DNA of 64,000 bases from Paenibacillus athensensis (GCF_004514475.2 NZ_MYFO02000001.1:620001-684000), one strand, 5' to 3'. Counted from the stretch's first letter, positions 36,468 to 46,044 are shown. A program made the numbers and translations. Notes: a model not told the origin generated them from the sequence alone.

Positions 36468-36895
36468 TGGGATTCTCCGGGGTTCTCGATTTTCGAGAGC
36501 TGGTCCAGAGAAATTTCCTCTCCTTCCACGTTAGCATACTGATTCCCATCCTTGAAGGTAATGGAATCGACGATTCCCGACTTGGTGCTTCCGTCTGTAG
36601 CCAGCCAACTGATCGATTTGCCGATCAGACTGGAAGCCATGCCCAGCGATTGACGCAGCGATTTCATTTCATTCGCCATGTTCGTCAACTGCTCTACCGA
36701 AGTAAATTGCGCCATTTGAGCAATAAACTCACGGTCCTGCAACGGTTGCGTCGGATCCTGATTCTTCAGCTGGGTGATCAATATTTTCAAGAAATCGTCT
36801 TTGCCCAAGCTATTATTATCCTTCTGCTTGGACTGAGCATTCTTGTTGGTGTTAATGATGTCGGAAACATTGCCGACAACCGGGTTTGTTGCCAT
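36464..36895 (-). CDS. flgD: Flagellar hook assembly scaffold FlgD
   Basis: Hook cap protein that promotes polymerisation of hook subunits. The 143-residue protein has the family block KDDFLKILITQLKNQDPTQPLQDREFIAQMAQFTSVEQLTNM and is the short form without the extended C-terminal FnIII/tudor region found in enterics. ATG at 36895 follows GGGAGG. It lies between fliK, which measures hook length, and the hook subunit gene. Confidence 0.95.
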   Translation of the reverse strand: MATNPVVGNVSDIINTNKNAQSKQKDNNSLGKDDFLKILITQLKNQDPTQPLQDREFIAQMAQFTSVEQLTNMANEMKSLRQSLGMASSLIGKSISWLATDGSTKSGIVDSITFKDGNQYANVEGEEISLDQLSKIENPGESQ

Positions 36896-36931
36896 AGTTT
36901 CACCTCCCGCTGATCTGCTCGTTGGCCGTCT

Positions 36932-38416
36932 TTAGGCCGTAACGTCAAAGGAGTTGCCATAAACAGTAGTTCTGGCCTCTGCCGCGGCGCTTGCGATTTC
37001 CTGAACGAAATCAGCGTCTTGCTCGTAGTTGCCCGAGCGGCTTTTGTTTTGGCGGAATGTCTGTCCGGAGGACTGCTGGTGACGCTGATCCTGGAACATG
37101 CCCGATTGCATATTCTGGCTCTGCGTAACCTCCAGCTTTTCAACCTGCAAGCCTTGACTTTGCAGCGCTTGGCGGAGCTGAGGAAGCTGGCTTTCGAGCA
37201 TTTGCTTGCCGGCAAGCGTGTCGGCTGCAAACTGCGCGATCAGTTGGCCTTCGTGCATCGTAATTTTCACGTCCACATGACCGAGATTTTTCGGAAACAA
37301 CGAAAGCTTGGCTTCCGAAATACCTTCTGTTAACGTGATCTTCATGCTTTTCAATACATATTGCGTCATATCCTGCGTAAATTGACTTGCTTGAATCGGC
37401 TGCGGCGGAGTTTTCATCATTTCATGTACGGAAACGGTTTTCGGAGCTTCGACAACAACGGTCGCGTTAGGTACAGAAACGGAATCCGCAGTAGCAACCT
37501 CAGGAGCAGTCGCTTGAGTGGCGTCAGCCTGAGACGGTTTGTCGGATACGGCTGCAGACGAAATGCCATTGCGGGCAGCAAGCGTCTCCAGTTGAGCTTT
37601 GGCGCTCGGTGCAGCAGCGTCTTCAACGACAACGGCTTGTTCCTGATTTGCTGCGGCAGCGTGCTTGGCAGCGGCATGTCGGCCAGCGGCGTGAACATTC
37701 GTTCCTTTCGCTTGCTCTTCATGCGGCTTGATCTGTGCAACTGCATCAGTATCGACGTCATCTTCGACCACTTGCTGCTGAGCTCCGGCCGCGTTCAACA
37801 CTTGCGCGAAGCTGTTAGCAAGCTCAGGAGCGAGCGGCTGAACGGCTTGCTGCAATTGTTGCGAGAGATATTGCAGAACCGGATTGTCGGGCTGTTGCTT
37901 CAGCAGCGACGTCAAGGTCAGCAGCGTCTGCTGCGCTTGCAGGACAGGCGAAGCATTCGAAGCAGCATTCGGCGTTACAACGTTCGTAGAAGCCGGATTG
38001 GAGCTTGCACCCATCATTGCAGCGAGCAGCTCTTGCGCTTGTGCAAACCATTGCTGCATGGCGGGATCCTGGAGCAGCTTGTCAGCCAGCCCCGGCGTGC
38101 TGTTCATCGCTTGCAGCAGCAGCTCGGGCAGCGCCTGATCGTCGCCTTGCGAAGCGTCGGAAGCAGTCGCTTGCTGCATCGGCATGGTCAACGCCTGCAG
38201 CATTTGCAGAAGACCTGCAAGCGTCAGCGCAGGATCGGATGCGTCTGTCGTGTCGCTATTGCCGGATTGCATTTGACCCTGAAGCACCTTCGTAAACGCG
38301 GGAGCAGTCCCTGCGTCTTGAACGGTAGAGGCAGCGTCGGCCGTATTCGTTTTCCCTGCTTGTGCGCCGCCGGAAGCGGAAGCTGCAGGGGGTGTAACCG
38401 GCATTTGTACGTCCAT
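36932..38416 (-). CDS. fliK: Flagellar hook-length control protein FliK
   Basis: Secreted ruler that sets hook length and triggers the FlhB switch. The 494-residue protein has a long low-complexity Ala/Gln-rich N-terminal ruler (about 1-350) and a C-terminal switch domain (about 370-450) with MKITLTEGISEAKLSLFPKNLGHVDVKITMHEGQLIAQF. After this comes a hydrophilic tail. ATG at 38416 is 10 bases after GGAGG; the longer frame to 38473 overlaps the upstream gene. It is between motE and flgD as in Bacillus. Confidence 0.92.
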   Translation of the reverse strand: MDVQMPVTPPAASASGGAQAGKTNTADAASTVQDAGTAPAFTKVLQGQMQSGNSDTTDASDPALTLAGLLQMLQALTMPMQQATASDASQGDDQALPELLLQAMNSTPGLADKLLQDPAMQQWFAQAQELLAAMMGASSNPASTNVVTPNAASNASPVLQAQQTLLTLTSLLKQQPDNPVLQYLSQQLQQAVQPLAPELANSFAQVLNAAGAQQQVVEDDVDTDAVAQIKPHEEQAKGTNVHAAGRHAAAKHAAAANQEQAVVVEDAAAPSAKAQLETLAARNGISSAAVSDKPSQADATQATAPEVATADSVSVPNATVVVEAPKTVSVHEMMKTPPQPIQASQFTQDMTQYVLKSMKITLTEGISEAKLSLFPKNLGHVDVKITMHEGQLIAQFAADTLAGKQMLESQLPQLRQALQSQGLQVEKLEVTQSQNMQSGMFQDQRHQQSSGQTFRQNKSRSGNYEQDADFVQEIASAAAEARTTVYGNSFDVTA

Positions 38417-38450
38417 CTTGGTTTCACCTCCTTTCGTGGAGTATGAAGCT

Positions 38451-39374
38451 TTATTGAGCCAGCTTGGCGGCAATCGCTGCTGCTGTCTCTTTGGAAGCGT
38501 CCGCCAACGAAGACATTACCTTGGAACGGGACGCATTGTCCATCGAACTCAGAATGGAAATCGCTTTATCCGGCGAAGCCGCATACATTTCCAGCAATAC
38601 GCTGGCTGCGCTTTTTGGCGTCATATTGGCGAATGTCTGGCCCAAGTCGGTTTTGCTGACGCCTTGCGTTTTCGCGGTTGCCGTCGCGGCGTTGTTCACA
38701 GTCAGCCTTTCCTGCAAGGCGGCGATTTCCTGATCGCGAACCGGCACAACATCCTTCATCATGATCGACGCTTCTGCCGCTATCTTGGGGTCCATTTTCT
38801 CCAAAATCGCGCTGCGCGCATCCGACTTCATTTTATTGAATACGAGCACCATCTCTTTGGTAGTAAGATTCTGGATGATCGGCGCCGCTTTGCTCGGCGA
38901 CATATTGGCATAAATACCGGCCAATTGGGCTACCTGATTGTCGTATTCGGCTTGCGTCTGCGTCTTATCCTTGAGCTTTTCCTCCAGATCGGCCTGTTTG
39001 GCTTCCGCGTCTTTCAGCGATTGGTCTTTGCTCGCCACCGTCGCATCCGCTTGCTGTAGAGCCGTCTGCAGCTCCGTCACCTTGGCGTTCAGCCGGGCAA
39101 TTTCGTCGTCCTTCGCCTTCGCGACCTGATCCGATGAAGTTGGCGTTGCTGTACTGCCGTCAACAGCAGCGGGCTTTTCAACTGGAGCAGGGACAATGCT
39201 GCCGACAAGCGGAATGTTATGCAGCGCTCGCTGAACGTTGCTTTTGATATCGTAGTCAAAGATCGAGAGCAGCACGCCCAACAGCACGGCGGTAAAAACG
39301 AACGGAATCACGAACCAGATCAGAAAACGCTCCAACGCGCTGTAGGAAGAACCTTCCATGCTTGAATCGGCCAT
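38451..39374 (-). CDS. MotE/YlxF-like membrane protein with MgtE-N-type domain
   Basis: A 307-residue protein at the ylxF position between fliJ and fliK. One membrane helix lies near residues 16-40, then a Pro-rich linker, a coiled coil (about 85-145), and two helical modules with the MgtE-N-like pattern (YANMSPSKAAPIIQNLTTKEMVLVFNKMKSDARSAILEKMDP; FANMTPKSAASVLLEMYAASPDKAISIL). Related MotE proteins act as chaperones for the stator MotC in rhizobia; a motor or assembly role here is inferred from position. ATG at 39374 follows a run AAAGGGGGGAG. Confidence 0.8.
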   Translation of the reverse strand: MADSSMEGSSYSALERFLIWFVIPFVFTAVLLGVLLSIFDYDIKSNVQRALHNIPLVGSIVPAPVEKPAAVDGSTATPTSSDQVAKAKDDEIARLNAKVTELQTALQQADATVASKDQSLKDAEAKQADLEEKLKDKTQTQAEYDNQVAQLAGIYANMSPSKAAPIIQNLTTKEMVLVFNKMKSDARSAILEKMDPKIAAEASIMMKDVVPVRDQEIAALQERLTVNNAATATAKTQGVSKTDLGQTFANMTPKSAASVLLEMYAASPDKAISILSSMDNASRSKVMSSLADASKETAAAIAAKLAQ

Positions 39375-39409
39375 TGCTTCTCCCCCCTTTTATTGCGTAA
39401 TCGATGTGA

Positions 39410-39850
39410 TCAAGACAATCGTCTGAATCGGTTCGTTGCCATTTCGTCGAGCGATTCCTGCTCTTTTTTGGCGACAAAAGCTCGATGCTGATCAAATGCC
39501 TTGTCGCGGGCTTTATTCCAGACTTCTTCATCCCTCATCCGCTCGGAGAGCACCACCTGCTTCACTTCGACGACCTGCTGGGCCATTTGGATATCCTCGT
39601 GCTTGCGAACGATTTGCTGATCCAGATGATCCATATAATTTTGCAGAAGCAGCATTTGCGAAATAGTGACAGAGGTTGCCGATACCTGATGGATTTGCTC
39701 GTGAAGCTCAGCCTTCCGCTCGAAAAGATCCTGCAAATTCGTCTCTTCGCTGCGAAGCTTGCCAAGCGCCTCGGACAGCACCCATTCGGCTTGCGTCCGT
39801 TGATTGTTTTTCAAATCCACAATCTGCTGAAAGGAATACTGGAATTTCAT
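39410..39850 (-). CDS. fliJ: Flagellar export chaperone FliJ
   Basis: A 146-residue coiled-coil protein that links the FliI ATPase ring to FlhA and cycles export chaperones. Almost the entire sequence is heptad-like, with FQYSFQQIVDLKNNQRTQAEWVL at the N terminus and an Arg/Lys-rich C-terminal helix. It follows fliI by 10 bases and precedes the motE-like gene. Confidence 0.92.
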   Translation of the reverse strand: MKFQYSFQQIVDLKNNQRTQAEWVLSEALGKLRSEETNLQDLFERKAELHEQIHQVSATSVTISQMLLLQNYMDHLDQQIVRKHEDIQMAQQVVEVKQVVLSERMRDEEVWNKARDKAFDQHRAFVAKKEQESLDEMATNRFRRLS

Positions 39851-39860
39851 TCAGAGTCCC

Positions 39861-41186
39861 TCATCCCTTGTAAAATTCTTGAATCAGCCGCTGCTGCGCT
39901 TCATCAAAAGTCAGCTTCTCGGAGGTTCGCTGCTTCGTGTAATCCCAAACGGCGCCGATATACTGCAAAGCCAAATCGATATCCGGATTGGATCCCCGTT
40001 GATACGCCCCGATATTGATCAGGTCTTCCGAACTTTTATATATAGAGAGGAGCCGTTTGAGTTGATCGGCGGCCTCCATATGTTCAAAGGGAACAATTTC
40101 TTTCATGACGCGGCTCACGCTGGCCAATACGTCAATAGCCGGATAATGGCCTTTGTTGGCGAGATTCCGGTTCAACACAATGTGTCCGTCCAGAATGCCG
40201 CGAACCGCATCCGCAATCGGCTCGTTCATGTCGTCGCCGTCTACGAGCACGGTGTAAAAAGCTGTGATAGAGCCTTTCGGGCCGGTGCCCGACCGCTCCA
40301 GAAGCCGTGGAAGCATGGCAAATACCGAAGGTGTGTAGCCGCGCGTAGCCGGGGGCTCGCCAACGGCCAAACCGACTTCTCTTTGCGCCATTGCAAAACG
40401 GGTAACCGAATCCATCATCATCATGACATTCAAACCGCGGTCGCGAAAATACTCGGCGATACTGGTAGCAATCATCGCGCCTTTAATCCGGATCAGCGCC
40501 GGCTGGTCCGACGTAGCGACAATCACAACCGATCGGGCCAACCCTTCGGGACCCAAATCACGTTCAATAAAATCAAGCACCTCGCGCCCGCGCTCGCCGA
40601 TCAGAGCTATGACGTTGACGTCAGCCGAAGTGTTGCGGGCAATCATGCCCATCAGCGTACTTTTCCCTACGCCAGAGCCGGCAAAAATACCGACGCGCTG
40701 TCCCTTGCCGATCGTAAGCAATCCATCGATGCAGCGTACGCCGACACTAATCGGATTCAGCACCCGCGGCCGGGTAAGCGGATTGCTGGGCGTATTGTTC
40801 GTGGAATACTGCGACATCCGCGATGGCAGGAACGATCCGTCGAGCGGCTGTCCAAGCCCGTCCAGCACCTTGCCTAGCAGCTCGTGGCCCACCTGCACCG
40901 TAAGCGGTTTCCCTGTGCCGACAACATCGCAGCCAGGTCCAATCGCATCAAGCTCGCCAAGCGGCATCAAAATGACCTTGTTGCTGCGAAAGCCAACTAC
41001 CTCCGCCTTGAGCGGCTTGCTCGATTTCAGCGGATAAATATAACACAAATCGCCGATGCTGACATCAGGTCCTTCCGATTCGACAGTCAGCCCGATCACT
41101 TGGGTTACCTTGCCGTTAACGCGGATTGGATCGATCTGATGAAGGTGCTCTCTATATTTATCGGCTTTCGGAAGCGGAAAGTTCAT
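39861..41186 (-). CDS. fliI: Flagellar export ATPase FliI
   Basis: F1-beta-like ATPase that energises substrate unfolding and export. The 441-residue protein has an N-terminal beta barrel, Walker A GIFAGSGVGKSTLMGM near 165, the GERGREVLDF block, Walker B VMMMMDSVTRFAMAQREVGLA, the family signature PPATRGYTPSVFAMLPRLLERSG and a C-terminal helical domain. The ATG at 41186 is 8 bases after GAAGGTG inside the end of fliH. Confidence 0.98.
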   Translation of the reverse strand: MNFPLPKADKYREHLHQIDPIRVNGKVTQVIGLTVESEGPDVSIGDLCYIYPLKSSKPLKAEVVGFRSNKVILMPLGELDAIGPGCDVVGTGKPLTVQVGHELLGKVLDGLGQPLDGSFLPSRMSQYSTNNTPSNPLTRPRVLNPISVGVRCIDGLLTIGKGQRVGIFAGSGVGKSTLMGMIARNTSADVNVIALIGERGREVLDFIERDLGPEGLARSVVIVATSDQPALIRIKGAMIATSIAEYFRDRGLNVMMMMDSVTRFAMAQREVGLAVGEPPATRGYTPSVFAMLPRLLERSGTGPKGSITAFYTVLVDGDDMNEPIADAVRGILDGHIVLNRNLANKGHYPAIDVLASVSRVMKEIVPFEHMEAADQLKRLLSIYKSSEDLINIGAYQRGSNPDIDLALQYIGAVWDYTKQRTSEKLTFDEAQQRLIQEFYKG

Positions 41187-41189
41187 CCT

Positions 41190-42023
41190 TTATGCACCTT
41201 CGCTTTGCTGGGCCACTTGCTGCAGGGCCGATTTGATTTCCTTGAGCTGCGTATCAATGCGTGCGTCGATGCTGCCGAATGAGGAGCGAATGACACAGCC
41301 CTGATCCTGAACGGAAGCGTCCGGGATGATTTCCAATTCGGCTTGCGAGTCAATGGATGTCAACAGCTCTTCGCGGGCATCCTGAATGTAGGAAAACTGC
41401 GACGGCGCCACACACAACGTAATAATACCTTTCTCGCGACGACGCGAAAGCACCTTCCGAATTAGTTCCACAATCCATTCCGGCTCCAGCGTCAGTTGGC
41501 GTCCAATGATCTTTTCGGCGATGGAAGTGCTCAGCTCGATCAGAAAAGGCTCGGATTCCTGGATGATTTGCTGCTTGAGCGTATAGGCTTGCTCCAGAAT
41601 CGAACGCGCTTCCAGCAGCATGTCGCTATACTCCATGCGAAGTGATTCCGCAGCTTCCTGCATGCCTTGCGCGTAGCCTTCCTCGTAGCCCAATTGTCGA
41701 GCTTCCTGAATATGCGCTTCGTCTTCACTGCGACGTTCCTGCCACCACTGGGCAATATCGTTTTGCGCAGCTTCACGCAGCTCCGTAACCTCGTGCATCG
41801 CCTGCTGGATCTGCTCGTCGGCAAAGGTTTCGGCGTCCTTGAGGATTTGATCCTTCAACGAGTTCGCTTCCTGCAGCTCCACTTGCTGCTCGGGAGAAAG
41901 CTGATCCAGCGCATCTTCCGGCTGCAACAGACCGGCTTTCATTAATTGCAGGGGCGTCATCGTTTCAAGCAGCTTCAATTCGTTTAATGGTAAATAGGCA
42001 AAAGATTTGATGACGTTAGACAA
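41190..42023 (-). CDS. fliH: Flagellar export ATPase regulator FliH
   Basis: Negative regulator that forms an (FliH)2-FliI complex and docks it at the C ring; related to the V/F-ATPase stalk. The 277-residue protein has a Gln/Glu-rich helical middle (about 45-130, coiled coil) and a C-terminal ATPase stalk-like domain with IAEKIIGRQLTLEPEWIVELIRKVLSR and GCVIRSSFGSIDARIDTQLKEI. The TTG at 42023 is 11 bases after GGAGG and overlaps fliG by 8 bases; an ATG at 42032 is too near that site. Confidence 0.9.
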   Translation of the reverse strand: MSNVIKSFAYLPLNELKLLETMTPLQLMKAGLLQPEDALDQLSPEQQVELQEANSLKDQILKDAETFADEQIQQAMHEVTELREAAQNDIAQWWQERRSEDEAHIQEARQLGYEEGYAQGMQEAAESLRMEYSDMLLEARSILEQAYTLKQQIIQESEPFLIELSTSIAEKIIGRQLTLEPEWIVELIRKVLSRRREKGIITLCVAPSQFSYIQDAREELLTSIDSQAELEIIPDASVQDQGCVIRSSFGSIDARIDTQLKEIKSALQQVAQQSEGA

Positions 42024-43032
42024 TAATATCATCTCCTCCACCGCGGGCAATAATGATCTCACCGGATTCTTCTAAGCGGCGAATCGTTGCCACGATACGG
42101 GTTTGCGCTTCTTCAACATCACGCAGCCGCACCGGACCCATAAATTCCATTTCTTCCTTGAAGGTTTCGGCCATCCGTTTGGACATATTTTTGAAAATCG
42201 CTTCGCGTACTTCTTCGCTGGCCACCTTGAGCGCAAGCTGCAAATCCGCATTTTCGATATCGCGAATGATCCGCTGGATCGAACGGTTGTCGATGTTGAC
42301 GATATCTTCGAAGACGAACATCCGCTTTTTGATTTCTTCGGCGAGTTCAGGATCCTGAATCTCCAAAGAATCGAGAATCGTCCGTTCGGTACCGCGGTCG
42401 ACGCCATTCAGAATCTGTACGATCGCCGAAATACCGCCGGCATTCGTGTAGTCTTGCGTTACCGTTGCGGAAAGCTTCTGCTCGAGCACGCGCTCAACCT
42501 GACTGATGACTTCAGGTGACGTGCTATCCATCAACGCGATCCGCTTGGCGACATCGGCCTGCTTCTCTTGCGGCAAAGCCGAGAGGATGATCGAAGCCTG
42601 ATCAGACTGCAAATACGAAAGCACGAGCGCAATCGTCTGCGAGTTTTCATTTTGAATAAAGTTTAAAATTTGAGCGGGATCGGCTTTTCGGGCAAAATCA
42701 AACGGTCGAACCTGCAACGTTGCGGTCAACCGGTTAATAATGTCGAGAGCCTTCTGCGAGCCAAGCGCTTTTTCCAAAATATCTTTGGCATAAGCGATAC
42801 CGCCTTGCGAGATAAATTCCTGAGCCAGACATATTTGGTGAAACTCCGAGAGGATCGACTCCTTCTCGATGGAATCTACCTTTCTGACATTGGCAATCTC
42901 CAAGGTCAACTGCTCGATTTCTTCCTCCCGCAAATGCTTGAATATTTGAGCGGATACTTCAGGACCTAAACTGATCAAAAGAATGGCTGCCTTTTGACGT
43001 CCGGTTAACCCTTGTTGAGCAGCTTTAGCCAC
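42016..43032 (-). CDS. fliG: Flagellar motor switch protein FliG
   Basis: C-ring protein that contacts the stators and generates torque. The 338-residue protein has the N-terminal FliF-binding domain (GRQKAAILLISLGPEVSAQIFKHL), the middle domain with EHPQ-like region (NENSQTIALVLSYLQSDQASIILSAL), and the C-terminal torque domain with the charged ridge (FVFEDIVNIDNRSIQRIIRDIE, KNMSKRMAETFKEEMEFMGPVRLRDVEEAQ). GTG at 43032 follows AGAGGTG by 7 bases. Confidence 0.97.
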   Translation of the reverse strand: MAKAAQQGLTGRQKAAILLISLGPEVSAQIFKHLREEEIEQLTLEIANVRKVDSIEKESILSEFHQICLAQEFISQGGIAYAKDILEKALGSQKALDIINRLTATLQVRPFDFARKADPAQILNFIQNENSQTIALVLSYLQSDQASIILSALPQEKQADVAKRIALMDSTSPEVISQVERVLEQKLSATVTQDYTNAGGISAIVQILNGVDRGTERTILDSLEIQDPELAEEIKKRMFVFEDIVNIDNRSIQRIIRDIENADLQLALKVASEEVREAIFKNMSKRMAETFKEEMEFMGPVRLRDVEEAQTRIVATIRRLEESGEIIIARGGGDDIIV

Positions 43033-43044
43033 ACAGGTGCACCT

Positions 43045-44628
43045 CTATTCGTCTACTAACCAAGTGCGCAGCAGGTTGACAAAATCCTCTGGCCGTTTTT
43101 TTGCAAGTGTCTCCAACTGTTTGCGCACCTGATTGTCATTAGATACATTCTCGATATCGATGGTAGGCAATTCTACCTTGGCTGGAGCCGCCAGCTCCTC
43201 CTCCAGCTCCTGCGCCGCTTTTCTGCGCCGTCTGAGCACGAGACCTCCGATGACGCCTACCGCCAGAGCTGCCAGAGCCAACGCTCCGTATGTCAAATAC
43301 TTGGATGTATTCGACGAGGCTACATCCGCTGGTCGCACAAATGAATGGGCAATAACGGTAACCTTTTTGGCAATTTCTTCGTCTGTGTAGGTAGTTTGAT
43401 TATCAGCAAGCGCCGCTCGAACAATGTTGACGAGGGCGTTCTGAATCGCTGCTTTCGTATCGTCGGTCAGCGAGGTTGGATCGTCCTTGACAGGAGGCTC
43501 GATGCCGACGTTAATGCTCAAATCCTTGACGACGAACGGCGTGGATACGATATCGTTCGTAATGCGGTTAACTTCGTAATTAACCGTTTTGCTGTTCTCT
43601 TCGGAAGTCGATTTACCTGAGCTGCTGGAGCCCGGATAGCCCGGAACATCGGTCGTGCCGGTTCCCGGAACGCCTCCCGCATCGGTAGCTCCATCATTTT
43701 GATACGATTTGGAGGCTTCCTGCAAGGAAATCTCCAGACCTTTCTGATCCACCTGATTCGGAGCGGTCACCAATTGCTCTTTCGTTTTCTTTTGATCGAA
43801 GTTCATGGTCGAAAAGACGCTGACGATCACCTTGTCACGACCAAGCATCGTGCCGAGCATGTTCGTAATATTTTTCTGCAGATCGTTGCGGAATTCATTG
43901 TTAATGTCGAATTGGCTGCTGACGACGTTGGAAGAAGCCGCTCCGCCACCCAATTTCGAAGAAACAAGGCTTTCGCCATATTGATTGGAGATGGTAATGT
44001 TCTCCAGCGGCAGGTTCTTCACACTGTGAGAAACGAGATTGTAAATCGTATCGACCTTCGCTTGATCCAGCGCATATCCGGGCTTGATCTGCAAAACGAC
44101 GGAAGCCGTCGCCTGCTCCTCCTGCTGCTTGAGGAATGGACCGTCCTCCGGCAAGGAAATCAGCACCTTGGAGCTGCTGATCGCTTGATTGGAGTTAATT
44201 AATTGCTGGAGCTCGCCTTGCACAGCGTTGACATATTTCACCTTGAATTCATTGTCGGTGATGCCAAACGAACTGCTGTCGCTGAATGCGCCAAATCCGA
44301 GGGAACCGTTCTGATTCAAGCCCTGCGATTCAACCTCCAGCTTGACATTGGCGACTTGATTGGTCGGCACCTGGATGCTCTTGCCGTCGGGACTGAGAAT
44401 ATACGGAATCTTGGCCGTATCCAGATACGATTTGATCGATGCCGCATCGCTCGGCTGCAAATCAGTGAATGCCAATGAATATTCCGTTTTGGATAAGTTA
44501 AAGCTAATGATAGCAGCTGTAAGAACTAATAAGACAACTGTGGCTATGAAAGTGATCTTCGTAGTTCTACTGTATCGATTCCAATATTGTTTCACATTGT
44601 TCCAATATTGGAGCAGGGTCTCGTTCAC
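43045..44628 (-). CDS. fliF: Flagellar MS-ring protein FliF
   Basis: Forms the membrane MS ring, the base of the flagellum. The 527-residue protein has two membrane helices (about 25-47 and 440-462, the latter YGALALAALAVGVIGGLVLRRRR), ring-building motifs between them (DLQPSDAASIKSYLDTAKIPY; RDKVIVSVFSTMNFDQKKTKEQ) and a Gly/Ser-rich loop near 320-350. The short C-terminal tail (ETLAKKRPEDFVNLLRTWL) is the FliG-binding helix. The GTG at 44628 follows AGGTGACAAG. Confidence 0.97.
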   Translation of the reverse strand: MNETLLQYWNNVKQYWNRYSRTTKITFIATVVLLVLTAAIISFNLSKTEYSLAFTDLQPSDAASIKSYLDTAKIPYILSPDGKSIQVPTNQVANVKLEVESQGLNQNGSLGFGAFSDSSSFGITDNEFKVKYVNAVQGELQQLINSNQAISSSKVLISLPEDGPFLKQQEEQATASVVLQIKPGYALDQAKVDTIYNLVSHSVKNLPLENITISNQYGESLVSSKLGGGAASSNVVSSQFDINNEFRNDLQKNITNMLGTMLGRDKVIVSVFSTMNFDQKKTKEQLVTAPNQVDQKGLEISLQEASKSYQNDGATDAGGVPGTGTTDVPGYPGSSSSGKSTSEENSKTVNYEVNRITNDIVSTPFVVKDLSINVGIEPPVKDDPTSLTDDTKAAIQNALVNIVRAALADNQTTYTDEEIAKKVTVIAHSFVRPADVASSNTSKYLTYGALALAALAVGVIGGLVLRRRRKAAQELEEELAAPAKVELPTIDIENVSNDNQVRKQLETLAKKRPEDFVNLLRTWLVDE

Positions 44629-44667
44629 CTTGTCACCTCATTAAACCAAAGTTACGCAGCAAAGCGA

Positions 44668-44976
44668 TTACAGCTGCATTCGCATAATGTCTTGATACGC
44701 TTCAATGACCTTGTTTCTCACTTGAACCGTTAGCTCCAAGCCGATGGAGGCCTTCTCCGAAGCAATCGTCAGCTGGTGTACGTCGGACAATTCGCCCTTC
44801 ACGAAGCTTTCGTTAAGTTGATCGACCGTTTGCTGCTGCTGATTCAGATTATTAATGGCATCGCTCAGAAATGCTCCGAATTTTTTGCCTACGGTAGCGG
44901 CGCCGTCCCCTGCATTGTCCTTGGGTTGAATCGAGCTCATGATGTTCATCGGGCTGTAACTGATTTTGTCGATCAC
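44668..44976 (-). CDS. fliE: Flagellar hook-basal body protein FliE
   Basis: Small adaptor between the MS ring/export gate and the rod. About 102 residues, with the family core FGAFLSDAINNLNQQQQTVDQL and the C-terminal block DVHQLTIASEKASIGLELTVQVRNKVIEAYQDIMRMQL. The GTG at 44976 is 8 bases after GGAGG; the frame to 44991 begins upstream of this site. It is followed by fliF and preceded by flgC. Confidence 0.93.
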   Translation of the reverse strand: MIDKISYSPMNIMSSIQPKDNAGDGAATVGKKFGAFLSDAINNLNQQQQTVDQLNESFVKGELSDVHQLTIASEKASIGLELTVQVRNKVIEAYQDIMRMQL

Positions 44977-45003
44977 GAAATATCCCTCCACGCATTATTT
45001 AAG

Positions 45004-45453
45004 TTATTTTCCGATTTCCAGCGCTTTTGTAATCATCGCTTTCGATGCGTTCAAGGCAGTGACGTTGGCTTCATAGGAACGGGTTGCGGAGATCATATCC
45101 ACCATTTCCTTGAGCACGTCGACGTTCGGCATCATGACGAAGCCGTTTTCATCAGCGTCCGGATGCGTGGGATTATAAACCTGCTTCAGCGGAGCGGAAT
45201 CGTCGAAAATTTTACTCACGCGCACGCCTTCGCCCGTGCCATCCGCCATAGCAGACTGCAGCGTTTGCGCAAACGTCGGCTGTGCTTTCGTTTCAAACGA
45301 GACGAGCTTGCGCGTATACGGCACCCATTTGCCGTTGACAAACTTGGCGCGGGTCGTATCCGCATTGGCGATGTTCGAGGAAATGACATCCATGCGCAGC
45401 CGCTGCGCGGTCAGAGCCGAGGAACTGATATCAAAGCCGTTGGTAAGCCTCAT
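45004..45453 (-). CDS. flgC: Flagellar proximal rod protein FlgC
   Basis: Rod component. The 149-residue protein has the N-terminal rod motif FDISSSALTAQRLRMDVISSNIANADTTR and the C-terminal block VDVLKEMVDMISATRSYEANVTALNASKAMITKALEIGK. ATG at 45453 follows GGGAGG. It starts 2 bases after flgB ends. Confidence 0.96.
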   Translation of the reverse strand: MRLTNGFDISSSALTAQRLRMDVISSNIANADTTRAKFVNGKWVPYTRKLVSFETKAQPTFAQTLQSAMADGTGEGVRVSKIFDDSAPLKQVYNPTHPDADENGFVMMPNVDVLKEMVDMISATRSYEANVTALNASKAMITKALEIGK

Positions 45454-45455
45454 GA

Positions 45456-45863
45456 TTATCTACCTCCCAGCACTGTGTGCATTTTTTTGAACTCGCTGTT
45501 CATTTGCTGAACGAGTACATTATATTTCAGTTGGTTTTTCGCCATGAGCGACATTTCATAATCGATATCCACGTTGTTCATGTTGTTATTGATCGTCGAG
45601 TTTTCATCGGTTTTGATTTCCGGCGTCACAGTATTTGTCGAATTTCCTATAAAAAAGTGACGTGGATCTGTCCGATAACCTTCTATAGAAGGAGTGGACG
45701 GATTCATCTCGTTTTGGAGCACTTCTTCAAACATGACATCTGAACGTTTGAAGTACGGAGTATCCACGTTCGCTATGTTGTTGGCAACAACTTTTTGTCG
45801 AAGCGCAGAGGCATCCAAAGACCGCTCCATGAGATTGAAACCGGGCTTATTCCATAAAAACAT
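45456..45863 (-). CDS. flgB: Flagellar proximal rod protein FlgB
   Basis: First gene of the motility operon; encodes a rod component. The 135-residue protein has the rod motif LDASALRQKVVANNIANVDTPYFKRSDV and a C-terminal helical block NNVDIDYEMSLMAKNQLKYNVLVQQMNSEFKKM. ATG at 45863 follows AAGTGGG by 8 bases. The 253-base gap upstream contains the codY terminator and the candidate operon promoter. Confidence 0.96.
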   Translation of the reverse strand: MFLWNKPGFNLMERSLDASALRQKVVANNIANVDTPYFKRSDVMFEEVLQNEMNPSTPSIEGYRTDPRHFFIGNSTNTVTPEIKTDENSTINNNMNNVDIDYEMSLMAKNQLKYNVLVQQMNSEFKKMHTVLGGR

Positions 45864-46013
45864 ACTTTTTACCCACTTTCCACAGATATGGTTGTTTTCT
45901 TATTCCACAACTGAAGGCATTTCTCCTTCTGCGTTCGACATTTTTTTTGACTAAAAAATTTGCAAGATCAGCCAGAATGTTGAAATATGTAACGCCGACT
46001 CTTGTTAGTTCCT

Positions 46014-46042
46014 ATCATGAAAGATAATACATGAAGTTACAA
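46014..46042 (-). promoter_or_regulatory. Candidate promoter of the fla/che operon
   Basis: On the minus strand TTGTAA and CATGAT are 17 bases apart; both match the sigma-A consensus at four of six positions. The leader to flgB would be about 145 bases. An imperfect palindrome (TATC-N6-GATA) overlaps the -10 region. I found no good sigma-D promoter and no convincing CodY box in this gap; sites with 8 of 15 matches occur by chance in AT-rich DNA. Confidence 0.35.
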
Positions 46043-46044
46043 TA

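Noticed and set aside
45930-45990. CodY box upstream of flgB
   Set aside because: The best alignments to the AATTTTCWGAAAATT consensus match only about 8 of 15 positions, which is expected by chance in AT-rich DNA.
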